64,000 nucleotides of DNA from Haloarcula nitratireducens. GTDB taxonomy: Archaea > Halobacteriota > Halobacteria > Halobacteriales > Haloarculaceae. The first letter of the stretch is position 1. Every line of letters begins with the position of its first letter. This document shows positions 44,435 through 52,915 of this stretch, piece by piece. The stretch spans positions 62,001 through 126,000 of the forward strand of contig NZ_RKLT01000004.1 in assembly GCF_019599505.1 (NCBI RefSeq), in the 5' to 3' direction. The position numbers and the translations under genes were made by a program. The notes below the pieces were generated by a model. It saw nothing but the letters and a program-made list of their open reading frames with translations, was not told where the DNA came from and searched no databases.

Positions 44435-45019
44435 CTACGCCAGAACGCCGTTAGTGACCATCGTGAACAGCGTGAGCGCGACGAGCCCGACGACCGTGAC
44501 CGCGAGCATCGTCGGCAGCGCCAGCCCTGCGGCCGCGCTCCCGACCACGAGGGTGCTCAGGCCGAGCGCCCCGCTGTAGTACGGCGCGTTGGACCCCTCT
44601 GGCTCTTCGGCCGTCTCCTCGTCGTCCTCGTCGGCGTCGAGGTACGGCGAGAGCTGGTCGGCGACGGCCGTGCGCTCGACGATCCCGCGGCTCTGGTTGT
44701 ACTCGATGACGCCCTCGTCGTCGAGCTTCGGCAGGTGGGACTGGTACAGCGCGATGTAGACCCGCTGGCGCTCGTCGCTGGTGAGCGCCTGTACCGTCGT
44801 GTCGTGTTCCCACGCGGCCACCTGCTCCGCGAGGTCGCGCATGCGGACTTCCTCGTCCTCCCCTTCGAGATAGCGGAGTGCATCCCGACGGCGGCGGTTC
44901 TGCAGGAGGTGGAAGATGTCGTCTTTGGCCAGATCACGCACACGCGTGGTCTCGTCGTCGGTCTCGGCGAGTTCGCCTTCGATCTCGGACTGCTCGGTAG
45001 GGTTCTGCATCGTGCTCAT
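44435..45019 (-). CDS. DUF7344-type winged-helix regulator with C-terminal membrane helices
   Basis: The protein has 194 residues. The HTH region (DDIFHLLQNRRRRDALRYLE, EQVAAWEHDTTVQALTSDER, QRVYIALYQSHLPKLDDEGV) matches the 38365 protein almost residue for residue. Two membrane helices end it (YSGALGLSTLVVGSAAAGLA and LAVTVVGLVALTLFTMV). It is transcribed toward the asparagine-synthetase-like gene. Three 16-base direct repeats lie about 310-380 bases upstream. The two paralogues bracket glmS and its neighbour and may control them. Confidence 0.82.
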   Translation of the reverse strand: MSTMQNPTEQSEIEGELAETDDETTRVRDLAKDDIFHLLQNRRRRDALRYLEGEDEEVRMRDLAEQVAAWEHDTTVQALTSDERQRVYIALYQSHLPKLDDEGVIEYNQSRGIVERTAVADQLSPYLDADEDDEETAEEPEGSNAPYYSGALGLSTLVVGSAAAGLALPTMLAVTVVGLVALTLFTMVTNGVLA

Positions 45020-45597
45020 TGCTCTACCCAGTCTTACAGAGCACGGGGTAATAAGGACCTAAATCCGTCTCAGCGGTTGCAGACGGTTTCGACGCGAGGG
45101 GTCGCGGAAACCGGCCACCAGAGGATTCCTTCCGGCGAAACGTACTCTTTCAGCCGATAAACATCCTCATAACTAGTCCCGCCGCCGATACGGATTGTTT
45201 CGGACGCTTCGTAACTGTTTCACTCGTTCAGTAAGCTTCACCAGCCCCGAAATTCGGCGTCTTAGCGAACCAGTCCTACTGTTGGCAGAAACGATAAACG
45301 CCCCGTACACCCTCAACAACAACTAATAGGCTGTCATGAAATAGTCGCCCGACTGTCGTGAAATGGTTAGAAAACTTTACTGAAATAGTCAGTTTATCGC
45401 GCTGGTCGGCGGGGAGACGGGTCGTTTCGTGGGTCCCGATCACACGCGACTAGGAAGGTCCTACGCCGCGACGGATCCTCCCTTCGAGAGCGGCGTGATA
45501 GCGTCTCTCGTGGCCATCGAGGCGATAACGAACTGGTTACCGAGGACGTGAGAGAAACGGCCGCTACCGGTACCGAGCCGGTCGCCTCGGCGTCGTC
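45020..45597. other. 580-base gap with AT-rich and repeat DNA
   Basis: No gene is seen. The stretch 45160-45400 is AT-richer than its surroundings and holds the three-fold repeat at 45331-45390. A 69-residue open frame at 45461-45670 is Arg-rich and overlaps the kinase end, so I reject it. Confidence 0.4.
45331..45390 (+). repeat. Three 16-base direct repeats at exact 22-base period
   Basis: CTGTCATGAAATAGTC (45331-45346), CTGTCGTGAAATGGTT (45353-45368) and CTTTACTGAAATAGTC (45375-45390) begin exactly 22 bases apart, about two helical turns. The shared core is TGAAATRGTY. The arrangement suits cooperative binding of a regulator on one face of the DNA. An insertion-sequence end is the alternative. 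Confidence 0.65.
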
Positions 45598-46992
45598 TCA
45601 GCGAAACTCGACGCCGCTTATGTCGAACCGTGCGCCGCCGGCGTCGCTCTCGCCGACCTCCACTCGCCACCCGTGGGCCTCGCTGATCCGTCGCACGATC
45701 GTCAGTCCGATGCCGACGCCGTCGTCGGCCGCGCTGTATCCCCGCTCGAAGATTATCTCCCGCTGGTCGGCGTCGATACCGGACCCGTCGTCCGCGACGT
45801 AGAAGCCGCCGTCGTAGCTATCCACCTCCACCGCCACCCCCGGCCCCCCGTGCTCGACGGCGTTCTGGAAGAGGTTCTCGAAGACGACGCCCAGCCGGTC
45901 GGCGTCCGCAGCGAGGGGTTCGCCGTCTGCGCAGTTCAGCGTCGCGTTGGCCGTCTCGACGGCCCCCCACGCTTCCTCGGCGACGGTACCGAGGTCGATC
46001 TGTTCCGTGTCGTCGACGGTCTCGCCCCGCCGAGCCAGGTCGAGCAGCGCATCGATCATCGTCTCCATTCTGTCGAGCGCGTCGGTTATCTGGTCGAAGG
46101 CCGCCTTCTCCCCACGTCTCGCCATCCCGAGATACATCTGTGCGATACCCAGCGGGTTCCGCAGTTCGTGGGCCAACATCGACGCGAACTCGTCGAGCCG
46201 CCGGTTCTGCCGTTCGAGCTGTCGCTCGTGGCGGCGTCGCTCGGTGACGTCTCGCAGCACGCCGATTATCTCGCCGGTTTCCCCGTCTCCCGGGGTGTAC
46301 GCCGCGTTCACTTCCGCGTACCGCGTCTCGCCCTTCGGCGTGACGTAGCTCACCGTCACCGGGTTCCCGTCGTGCGACTCCGTCAGCGTCGCCGCCGTCT
46401 CCGGGGGGAACGCGTCGATCTCCTCGAATCGCTTTCCGGCGATCTCCCCCGCTTCCGAGCGTGTCAGCGTCCGAAACGCCTCGTTGACCGCCCGAATGTG
46501 ACCTCCGGAACCCAGCACGAAGACCGGGTCCGGTCCCGTCTCGAAGAGCGTCCGAAAGCGCTGTTCGCTCTGCTCTTTCTCGCGTGCCAGCGCCACCGAG
46601 AGCTGCCGCCGTTCGAGCAGTCCGTCGATACGCGCCGTCAGAACCCCCTTCGCGACCGGCGTCGTGACGACCTCGTCGACGTACTGCCAGGTCGCCGGGT
46701 TGCGAACCGACGACTCCTCGGAACTCACCAACAGGTACGGCAGAAACGTGGCCCCCTCGTCGTCTTTCCTGTTTTCCAGCCGATCTCGACACCGAGAGAA
46801 GAGCGTCTCGTCGACGATACAGAGGTCGAAGCGCTCTTCGACGTCTGCGCTCCCCTCGCCGACGACGATGTCGTAGGACGCGGCGAGCGAGTTCGCGAGT
46901 AGTTCGCGGTTCCGCTCGTGGTCGATGAGCAAGAGGACGCGGCCGCTCTCCGTCGCCGTCGTCCGATCGCCCGTGTGGTTCTCGACCGTCAT
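45598..46992 (-). CDS. PAS sensor histidine kinase with N-terminal receiver-like domain
   Basis: The protein has 464 residues and no membrane helix. Residues 15-130 resemble a receiver (RVLLLIDHERNRELLANSLA, FDLCIVDETLF) but lack a clear Lys site. PAS is at about 138-255 (FRTLFETGPDPVFVLGSGGH). The kinase core has FASMLAHELRNPLGIAQMYL (phospho-accepting His), FENLFQNAVEHGGPG (N box), ADDGSGI (G1) and GVGIGLTIV (G2). Its ATG overlaps the stop of the mini-KaiC gene by four bases. The HalX regulator gene at 47348, upstream in the same direction, is its likely partner. Confidence 0.9.
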   Translation of the reverse strand: MTVENHTGDRTTATESGRVLLLIDHERNRELLANSLAASYDIVVGEGSADVEERFDLCIVDETLFSRCRDRLENRKDDEGATFLPYLLVSSEESSVRNPATWQYVDEVVTTPVAKGVLTARIDGLLERRQLSVALAREKEQSEQRFRTLFETGPDPVFVLGSGGHIRAVNEAFRTLTRSEAGEIAGKRFEEIDAFPPETAATLTESHDGNPVTVSYVTPKGETRYAEVNAAYTPGDGETGEIIGVLRDVTERRRHERQLERQNRRLDEFASMLAHELRNPLGIAQMYLGMARRGEKAAFDQITDALDRMETMIDALLDLARRGETVDDTEQIDLGTVAEEAWGAVETANATLNCADGEPLAADADRLGVVFENLFQNAVEHGGPGVAVEVDSYDGGFYVADDGSGIDADQREIIFERGYSAADDGVGIGLTIVRRISEAHGWRVEVGESDAGGARFDISGVEFR

Positions 46993-47282
46993 CGGTGGCT
47001 GCCACCCCGCGTCCTCGGATCCAGAAACGCCGCGTCGGATAACTCGGGTCCGCTCGACGCGGCGTTCCGTCTGCTATCGCCGCTGCTCTCCGTTAAATAG
47101 GGGTGGGGGGCCGTCTCGTCAGCGGCGACGCCCGCAGCCAGAAAGTGCGCTCCGAGCGACGTCTTTCCCGTCCCGGGGTCGCCGCGGACGAGATAGCTGC
47201 GGCCGCGGACGAAACCGCCGTTCAGCACTTCGTCGGGACCGGAGATACCGGTCGAAACGGGGGCGGAAGAACGGTCTGTCAT
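46989..47282 (-). pseudogene. Truncated, partly degenerate KaiC domain (97 residues)
   Basis: Residues 10-87 align without gaps to the start of the full-length KaiC-like protein at 8163-9632. STGISG, LVRG-PGTGKT (Walker A, residues 34-41) and HFL-AG are kept. The first of the paired glutamates at 64-65 is Thr (YLTESS in place of NLEETT). After FLDP the match stops and the frame ends at PRTRGGSHR. Walker B and the rest of the domain are missing. The stop overlaps the kinase ATG (46989-46992). It may be a remnant kept as a coupling leader, or a small nucleotide-binding partner of the kinase. Confidence 0.7.
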
Positions 47283-47347
47283 CTTGCTTTCACGTACGAA
47301 CGCCGACTCTACATAGCCTTATCGAGGGACCGAGACCGGACAGCGGC

Positions 47348-47914
47348 TCACTCCCGACCGTGCTGAAACTCGGCTCGGAGGTCCTGGTCGTCGAGCGCGC
47401 CGGTCGTATCCGACAGTTCGGTGCGGAGCCGCAACAGTTCACGCTGGAGCGTGTCGTACTCCTCGCTGCTGTCGAGTTCCGCGTTGCTCTTTTTCGACTC
47501 CAGCGCCGCTTTCTTCGACGCCAGCGAGAGGAACTCCTGCATCTTGTTGTCGTACTCCGAGCGGCGGAGACACGTCTCGACGGCGTCTCGAAGCTCCGCC
47601 GGTTCGGAGACCGGTTTCTCGAGATAGGCGTCGAATCCCAGTTCCAGGATGTCGAAGTCGGGTTCGACCGCGGAGACCAACACGACGCGACAGTCGAGAC
47701 CGCGTTCGTTGAGGACTTCGAGCACTTCCTCGCCGGAGATGTCCGGCATTCGTCTGTCCAGGAGAACGATGTCGACCGCTTCGTCGAGTTTGTCGAGCGC
47801 TTCAGTACCGCTGTAGGCAGTCCTGACGGTGTACTCCTCGGATATCCACTGGGCGTAGCCGTCCGTAATCGGCTTCTCGTCGTCGACGATCAGGACAGTC
47901 GCTTGCTCCGGCAT
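47348..47914 (-). CDS. HalX-type response regulator
   Basis: The protein has 188 residues. The receiver (1-118) has TVLIVDDEKPITDGYAQWIS, IVLLDRRMPDISGEEVLEVL (phospho-acceptor Asp), VVLVSAVEPDFD and FDAYLEKPVSEPAEL (Lys). Residues about 125-180 form the charged helical HalX domain (EFLSLASKKAALESKKSNAE, YDTLQRELLRLRTEL). HalX proteins are haloarchaeal and their output is not understood. The kinase at 45598 is two genes downstream on the same strand, separated by the mini-KaiC. Confidence 0.92.
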   Translation of the reverse strand: MPEQATVLIVDDEKPITDGYAQWISEEYTVRTAYSGTEALDKLDEAVDIVLLDRRMPDISGEEVLEVLNERGLDCRVVLVSAVEPDFDILELGFDAYLEKPVSEPAELRDAVETCLRRSEYDNKMQEFLSLASKKAALESKKSNAELDSSEEYDTLQRELLRLRTELSDTTGALDDQDLRAEFQHGRE

Positions 47915-48038
47915 GTGTCAGTAGTGTTCGGCCCCAGCCACGCGATGCGCGCCGCAACTCGTCGGTTGCGTACCACGTCGTCGGACGGTGGCGTACTGGT
48001 CATGCCGTAGTGATTGTGTCGTATTCATAGTATCGGTC

Positions 48039-49358
48039 TCAGTCGGGTTTCTCCTGGAGGAACGGCGACTTCGCGGACTCCGGTTCGTAGCCCGCGAGGA
48101 AGACGAGGTTCCCGCGGCCGACCTGCACCCGAGTGATGATCCCCTTCTCCTCCATCGCGGAGAGTTTGCGGCTCACCGTGGACTTCGACCACGTCGTCTC
48201 CTCGGTGACGTCCGTCTGTTTCATCCGCCCCCCGTACTTGGTGAGCAGCTGGCAGATGAGGTCCTCGTCGGTCATCATCGCCTCGTCGGGGATCTGTTCT
48301 ATCTCCTCCTCGCTCGTCTCGGGCTCGGTAACGTCGGCATCGGAGACCGAGGGGGATTCGGAATCGGGAGCGGACTCGGGTCCCGCCTCCGCCGAGGCGT
48401 CACCAGCGGTATCCGGTGACGCCCCCCCGTCGACCGCCTCCGAGGGAGCGGCCGGTTCCGCGGCGGTCTCCGGACCGGTCGTCTCGGTCGTCTCGGTCGT
48501 CTCGGTCGTCTCGGTCGCCTCGGTCGCCTCGGTCGCCTCGGTCGCCTCGGTCGTCTCGGCCGGTTCGCTCGCGGTGGACGCGGTCGTATCGTCCGACCCG
48601 CCGAATCCGGAGAACCGGTCGAGGACGCCGCTGATAGCGCCGAGTACGCCCTGTTCTTCGGGTTCGGCTCCGGCCTCGGCCTCGGCCTCGGCGTTCGAGG
48701 TGTCGTGGCGCTGGGCGTGGTCGTCCGTCGAGGCGCGCTCGTTCTCGGCGAACGTCTCGGTGACGCGCCACTCGCCGTCCTCGACCTCGACGACCGCGTC
48801 GAACAGCGGCTTGAGGGTGTTGATCGTCTCTACGTCGTGGACCTCCGGGTCCATCTGGTAGAACCCGATGGCGTCGTCCTGCACTCGATGAGTCAAGATG
48901 TGGAGATAGCGAAACGCCGTGTCGAAATCCACGTACTCGAGGAGGATCGTGAGCGTCTGGACGGAGACGACGGTCTGTCTGTCGTTGTTCCGCCAGCGGG
49001 TCAGCGACTCCGTGACCGGCGCGATGATGTCCATCGGCTCGCGCGGGTCCACTTTCGAGACCGTTATCGACGTGTCGTCGCGGACCGACGAGCTCTCTAT
49101 CTCGTTGGTCACCTCCGCGCCGTTCGCGTGGGTGAACGCGAGCGCGCCGGGCAGTTCGCCGATCTGGCTCTTCCAGTCTTCGATCCAGGTATCCGGCGGC
49201 TGCGTGTAGGTGATCGCCACCACGTTCGTCTCGGCGGGAGCGCTCGTCGCCGTTATGAGTTCGAGGAACGCGCTGTTACCCGCCGGTGTCAGCGGGGCGA
49301 GTACCAGCACGTTCGAGGCGTCGGCGAGACGCCCGTCCTCGATTGTATCACTCGTCAT
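48039..49358 (-). CDS. DUF7504-like domain, repeat linker and winged helix-turn-helix
   Basis: The protein has 439 residues. Residues 10-205 resemble what I know as DUF7504, a degenerate KaiC/RecA-like fold (ASNVLVLAPLTPAGNSAFLE, VVSVQTLTILLEYVDFDTAF, FYQMDPEVHDVETINTLKPL). There is no Walker A. An acidic linker holds T-E-x repeats encoded by nine tandem 9-base units (48481-48561). The C-terminus is a MarR-like HTH (DEDLICQLLTKYGGRMKQTD, EETTWSKSTVSRKLSAMEEK, RVQVGRGNLVFLAG) similar to that of the 39253 protein. The domain order suggests a sensor fused to a DNA-binding output. Confidence 0.75.
   Translation of the reverse strand: MTSDTIEDGRLADASNVLVLAPLTPAGNSAFLELITATSAPAETNVVAITYTQPPDTWIEDWKSQIGELPGALAFTHANGAEVTNEIESSSVRDDTSITVSKVDPREPMDIIAPVTESLTRWRNNDRQTVVSVQTLTILLEYVDFDTAFRYLHILTHRVQDDAIGFYQMDPEVHDVETINTLKPLFDAVVEVEDGEWRVTETFAENERASTDDHAQRHDTSNAEAEAEAGAEPEEQGVLGAISGVLDRFSGFGGSDDTTASTASEPAETTEATEATEATEATETTETTETTETTGPETAAEPAAPSEAVDGGASPDTAGDASAEAGPESAPDSESPSVSDADVTEPETSEEEIEQIPDEAMMTDEDLICQLLTKYGGRMKQTDVTEETTWSKSTVSRKLSAMEEKGIITRVQVGRGNLVFLAGYEPESAKSPFLQEKPD
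48481..48561 (+). repeat. Nine tandem 9-base repeats (GTCTCGGTC/GCCTCGGTC)
   Basis: Four GTCTCGGTC units, four GCCTCGGTC units and one GTCTCGGCC unit follow without gaps, inside the linker of the DUF7504-like gene. Each unit adds three residues, so gain or loss of units keeps the frame and alters only linker length. Confidence 0.9.
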
Positions 49359-49688
49359 CGTTCTCGTCGGTCAGCGAGCGCCTCCACCCAACCACTCGGT
49401 CGGCAGTTTGGACGACCCGGCGGTCCGTCTACGGCAACCCGCGCGTTTTCCGATGCCGCTCCGGTACTCGGCCGTGTGTTCTTGTACTTCCATCGTTCCG
49501 GAAAGGACCGACTGTTCGGCCGTCGGAATTCCTTGTACTACCACATGCGTGCTGTCATTTAATATCCTTGTGGTACGTCTCACCGTCAGATCGCGAGCGG
49601 ACGTGACGATTCTCTGCCATTATCGAGAGGACGCACGGGGGGAGCGAACGACCGAAGGTGTTTCGCCGCCGCTCGGGATAGCGTCCGT
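49359..49688. other. 330-base gap between divergent genes
   Basis: No gene is seen. Possible promoter boxes are CATTTAATATCC (49556-49567) and CCATTATCGAG (49618-49628), the latter about 60-70 bases before the M48 ATG. Confidence 0.4.
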
Positions 49689-50627
49689 ATGAACGGACGA
49701 CGGATCGGACTCGCGGCGCTCGGACTGGCGTCGCTGACGGCGTATCTGTTCGTCGCCGTCGTCGGCTACCGGGTGCTGGTCTCGCTCTGGGCGTCCCGGC
49801 CCTCGCCGGCGACGCTCGCGCTCGCCGTGCTGACGACGGCGGCCGTCCTCGGACTGGTGAGTTACTGGACCGGGACGACGCGGCTCAAGCGGTCGCTGGA
49901 CGCCGTGGCCCTCCCGCGTTCGCGTGCGCCGTCAGTGTACGAGCGGCTGGAGCAGCTGGTCGCCCGGATGGAGGTCGAGACGCCGACGCTGCTGATCGCC
50001 CGCCTCCCCGTCCCCAACGCCTTCGCCATCGGCGGCTTCGGGTCGGCCATCGTCGTCGACAGGCGGCTGTTCGGCATTCTCTCGACCGAGGAGATGGAGG
50101 CGCTCTTAGCGCACGAACTGGCGCATCTCGAAGGGCGGGACGCGCTCGTCCAGACGCTCGCCTATAGCCTCACGCAGAGTCTCGTCGGACTGGTCGGTCT
50201 CCTCGTGTTCCCGGTCGTCGTCCTGCTCGGCGGGATCGCCCAAGCGGTCGCGATGCTTCGCGGCGACCCGTCGTCGTGGTCCCGGTCGTGGCTCGGCCGG
50301 ACCCAGCGCACCGCGTTGCGGGCCGTCGCAGTGCTGGGACTCGGCGTGACGCTGCTCGCGTTCGCGTACTCCCGCCGGCGGGAGTGGGCCGCGGACGACC
50401 GGGCCGTCGAAGTGACGGGAAACCCGCTGGCGCTCGCGCGGGCGCTCCGGAAGATAGAGCGAGCGTCGACGCCGCAGCTGGGTCCGCTGACGCCGCTGTA
50501 CGTCCACGGCGACGAGGACGGCACGCTGTCGAAACTGCTCTCGACGCACCCGCCGATGGACGACCGAGTGGCCCGGCTCGTCGAGCGCGCCGAGCGGCCG
50601 CTCCCGCAGCGGTTCCGACGGCCGTAA
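49689..50627 (+). CDS. M48-family (HtpX-like) membrane zinc metalloprotease
   Basis: The protein has 312 residues. Two helices start it (residues about 5-60). The zinc motif is LLAHELAHLEGRD, with His142, Glu143 and His146. Two more helices lie at about 155-185 and 212-235, and REWAADDRAVEVTG holds the third metal ligand. LLSTHPPMDDRVARL is the conserved C-terminal segment. The family degrades misfolded membrane proteins with the active site on the cytoplasmic side. It ends directly against the convergent gene at 50628, with the two stop codons touching. Confidence 0.92.
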   Translation: MNGRRIGLAALGLASLTAYLFVAVVGYRVLVSLWASRPSPATLALAVLTTAAVLGLVSYWTGTTRLKRSLDAVALPRSRAPSVYERLEQLVARMEVETPTLLIARLPVPNAFAIGGFGSAIVVDRRLFGILSTEEMEALLAHELAHLEGRDALVQTLAYSLTQSLVGLVGLLVFPVVVLLGGIAQAVAMLRGDPSSWSRSWLGRTQRTALRAVAVLGLGVTLLAFAYSRRREWAADDRAVEVTGNPLALARALRKIERASTPQLGPLTPLYVHGDEDGTLSKLLSTHPPMDDRVARLVERAERPLPQRFRRP

Positions 50628-51560
50628 TCACTCGGGGAGGAGGTCCGCGAGCGTCCGCCGCAGATCCGCGCTACCCGGGCTCTGCGGAACGCCCGCGAGG
50701 ATGTCCCGGCGGAGCCCCGAGAGCGCCTCGTCCGGCCCGACCCGCTCCAGTCGATGCCCGTGTTTCAGCGCCACCCGCGGCGAGACGTCGAACAGCAGGT
50801 CCTGCCGGCCGATCGTGGACTGCGTGATGGTGAGCGCCTCGACCGCGTCGTCCACGAAGCGCTCTCGCCGGTCGGGGTCGCCGACGCCGTCGAGCGCCGA
50901 GGAGAGTAGCCCGTCGAGTCGCTCCGTCCGGTCCTGCGCGGCGGGCGGCGCGTCGAGCGTCGTCGTCCCGTCGGGGTGTTCCGGCGTCATGCTGTCCCGG
51001 GGCGCGTACGAGAGGGTCGCCCCGCTGACCGGCGACGTGGCGGCGGGCAGCGGCGACGTCAACCGTTTGGAGGGTTGTGTGTCGGTGAGCACGACGACGA
51101 GATTCGTCGGGTCGCCGGAGATCGGGTCGCCCTCGCCCGCCGACTGCGGGGGCTGGTCGAACCCGCGTCGGACCGCCTCTCGGAGGGTCCCCGGGATCGG
51201 ACCGGTGTCGCCCCGCAGCTCCAGGTGAACGACGACCGGGCCGTCGGCGCTCCGGTCGATCGCGCCCCACAGCGAGGAGACGCCGTCGCGCGCGAGCGCG
51301 GAGAGTTGGTAACACGGGCAGTCCCGTTCCGCGGCCAGTAGCCGAGCGAGCGCGAAACCGCGCCAGCCGGTGAGATCGGGGATGTACACCCACGGAACGG
51401 CCTGCACGGGACCGACGGTCGCGTCGCCGGTCCCTCCGTCGATGGCGTCCGGCACCAGTTCGAGGTAGTCGCCGAGCGTCTCCAGTTCTGCGTCGAAGTA
51501 CGCCCGAACGGCCGGCGGTAGCGTCGTCTCGACGTGACAGTGCGGGGGGACCGATGACAT
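50628..51560 (-). CDS. Hypothetical protein, 310 residues; probably lacks its N-terminus because of a frameshift
   Basis: I recognise no family. The protein is acidic and soluble from ATG 51560 (MSSVPPHCHVETTLPPAVRA) and has VPWVYIPDLTGWRGFALARL and VVHLELRGDTGPIPGTLREA, which suggest an alpha/beta fold. Upstream in the same frame runs a hydrophobic segment (VLLHYFWPFASFGFGALWVG), and one base earlier another frame has SARTAVAAYTAIPALI. This implies an N-terminal membrane anchor broken at 51665-51668. The ATG at 51560 is therefore an internal Met if the shift is an error. It converges with the M48 gene with no spacer. Confidence 0.6.
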   Translation of the reverse strand: MSSVPPHCHVETTLPPAVRAYFDAELETLGDYLELVPDAIDGGTGDATVGPVQAVPWVYIPDLTGWRGFALARLLAAERDCPCYQLSALARDGVSSLWGAIDRSADGPVVVHLELRGDTGPIPGTLREAVRRGFDQPPQSAGEGDPISGDPTNLVVVLTDTQPSKRLTSPLPAATSPVSGATLSYAPRDSMTPEHPDGTTTLDAPPAAQDRTERLDGLLSSALDGVGDPDRRERFVDDAVEALTITQSTIGRQDLLFDVSPRVALKHGHRLERVGPDEALSGLRRDILAGVPQSPGSADLRRTLADLLPE

Positions 51561-51720
51561 GTGCGCCAGTTGGGCCGACGGGCGGAAAACGCTGCCGAGC
51601 GAAGTCCCGACCCAGAGCGCGCCGAAGCCGAAACTGGCGAACGGCCAGAAGTAGTGGAGGAGAACCCCTGATCAGCGCCGGGATCGCGGTGTAGGCGGCG
51701 ACGGCGGTGCGTGCTGACAC
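51561..51720 (-). pseudogene. Frameshifted N-terminal extension of the hypothetical protein
   Basis: A GTG at 51720 opens SARTAVAAYTAIPALIR. Deleting one base of the G4 run (CCCC on the plus strand, 51665-51668) joins it to VLLHYFWPFASFGFGALWVG and on through SVFRPSAQLAH into the 310-residue frame. The joined protein would have about 363 residues with two adjacent hydrophobic segments. A homopolymer error or a real inactivating mutation both fit. Confidence 0.55.
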
Positions 51721-51822
51721 CTGAACTTAACACCGAACCCTGCATTTCCTATAGCGATATGAGATATACCGTGAAGGAGAACCCCGCGTCGAGCCGCAAT
51801 CCAGCGAAGTGCCCCGTGGGCG

Positions 51823-52665
51823 TTAGAAACCGTCGACGGCGTCTTCGACGTGAGCTGCTACCACGTCCGGGTCTTCGCGGGGTGCCCAGTGAGCGCAGTC
51901 GTCGAGGACGCGGAGTTCGGCGTCGGGGATCCGGTCGGCGGCCCGTTCGGCCCACGCCACCGGGAACAGCTCGTCGTGTGCGCCGTGAAGCAGCCGCGTC
52001 GGTACCGAGAGGTCGTCGAACCGGCCGGTGAACGTCGTTCGATAGCCCTCACGAGTTACCTCCGCCTCGCGGAACCGTCGGAAGGCCGCGCCGGCAGTGG
52101 GGCGCTGGACTTCCCGATAGACGGCGTCGACGGCGGACTCGGACAGCGAGTCCAGATCGTAGACGATACCGTCGAGACTCGCGCGGGTGAGCCGTCTGCT
52201 CCGGCGAAACGCCGCGATAGCGAGTTTGTTGCACATCTGGACGCGCGCGAGGCCGTAGGAGAGCAGGCCGTTGGGCAGCTCACGGCCGAGACCGAACGGG
52301 TCGATGGGAACGAGCGTCTCGACGAGGTCCGGGCGGTCGAGCGCGAGCTGGATGGCGACGCCGCCGCCCAGCGAGAGGCCCACGAGCGTCACCGGACCGA
52401 GATCCAACTGGTCGAGGAATCCGGCGATCACCTCGGCGTGACCGGGGATCGAGTACAACCGATCGGCCAGTTCGCTCTCGCCGTAGCCCAACAGGTCGGG
52501 GGCGACGACGTGGTACTCCGGAGCCAATCGGTTCTCGACCGGCGGCCAGGAGACGTGTGCGGCGTCGATGATGCCGCCGTGGAGCAAGACGACAGGGTGG
52601 CCGTCACCAATCTCTCGATAGTGGATCTCCGTGCCCTCGACCGTGACGGCGCTCTCAGAAGCCAT
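51823..52665 (-). CDS. Alpha/beta-hydrolase
   Basis: The protein has 280 residues. HPVVLLHGGIIDAAHVSW gives the oxyanion region, LVGLSLGGGVAIQLA holds the nucleophile Ser, LLHGAHDELFPV the catalytic Asp and LDDCAHWAPREDPD the catalytic His. The core fits esterases and haloperoxidase-like hydrolases, and the substrate cannot be predicted. ATG 52665 (MASESAVTVEGTEIHYREIG) is chosen because the frame-open start at 52728 adds a basic, unconserved stretch. An inverted repeat at 52786-52800 lies in the promoter region. Confidence 0.88.
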   Translation of the reverse strand: MASESAVTVEGTEIHYREIGDGHPVVLLHGGIIDAAHVSWPPVENRLAPEYHVVAPDLLGYGESELADRLYSIPGHAEVIAGFLDQLDLGPVTLVGLSLGGGVAIQLALDRPDLVETLVPIDPFGLGRELPNGLLSYGLARVQMCNKLAIAAFRRSRRLTRASLDGIVYDLDSLSESAVDAVYREVQRPTAGAAFRRFREAEVTREGYRTTFTGRFDDLSVPTRLLHGAHDELFPVAWAERAADRIPDAELRVLDDCAHWAPREDPDVVAAHVEDAVDGF

Positions 52666-52785
52666 GACGGGGAGTCGGTCGCCAGTCACTGAAACGTTTC
52701 GACGCTCTCGGCGGTTTCGGTCGCTCACGCGCTCTTTCGCGGCCGAATCTATGTCCGGTGGTTAGGATTTGATGAATTACTATTC

Positions 52786-52800
52786 GCTATACGAAATAGC
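52786..52800. promoter_or_regulatory. GCTAT-N5-ATAGC inverted repeat upstream of the hydrolase
   Basis: The dyad GCTAT-ACGAA-ATAGC sits about 120 bases upstream of the hydrolase ATG, with flanking ATTC and ATAG that extend the symmetry imperfectly. It is a possible operator or part of a promoter. Confidence 0.4.
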
Positions 52801-52915
52801 ATAGCGTCGCCCCGCCGCTCACCGCACGCCGGCCGAGATCGGCTCGTTCTCGATGAGTCGTTCGAAGAGGGGCCTGCAGACCGTCGACAGCGTGAGCGGA
52901 GACTATCGGCTACAA

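Noticed and set aside
45461..45670. 69-codon Arg-rich frame near the kinase end
   Set aside because: Basic low-complexity composition unlike haloarchaeal proteins and overlap with the kinase gene.
50628..50630. Adjacent stop codons of the M48 and hypothetical genes, considered as a possible bidirectional terminator
   Set aside because: No T-rich run or stem is present; tight packing alone explains it.
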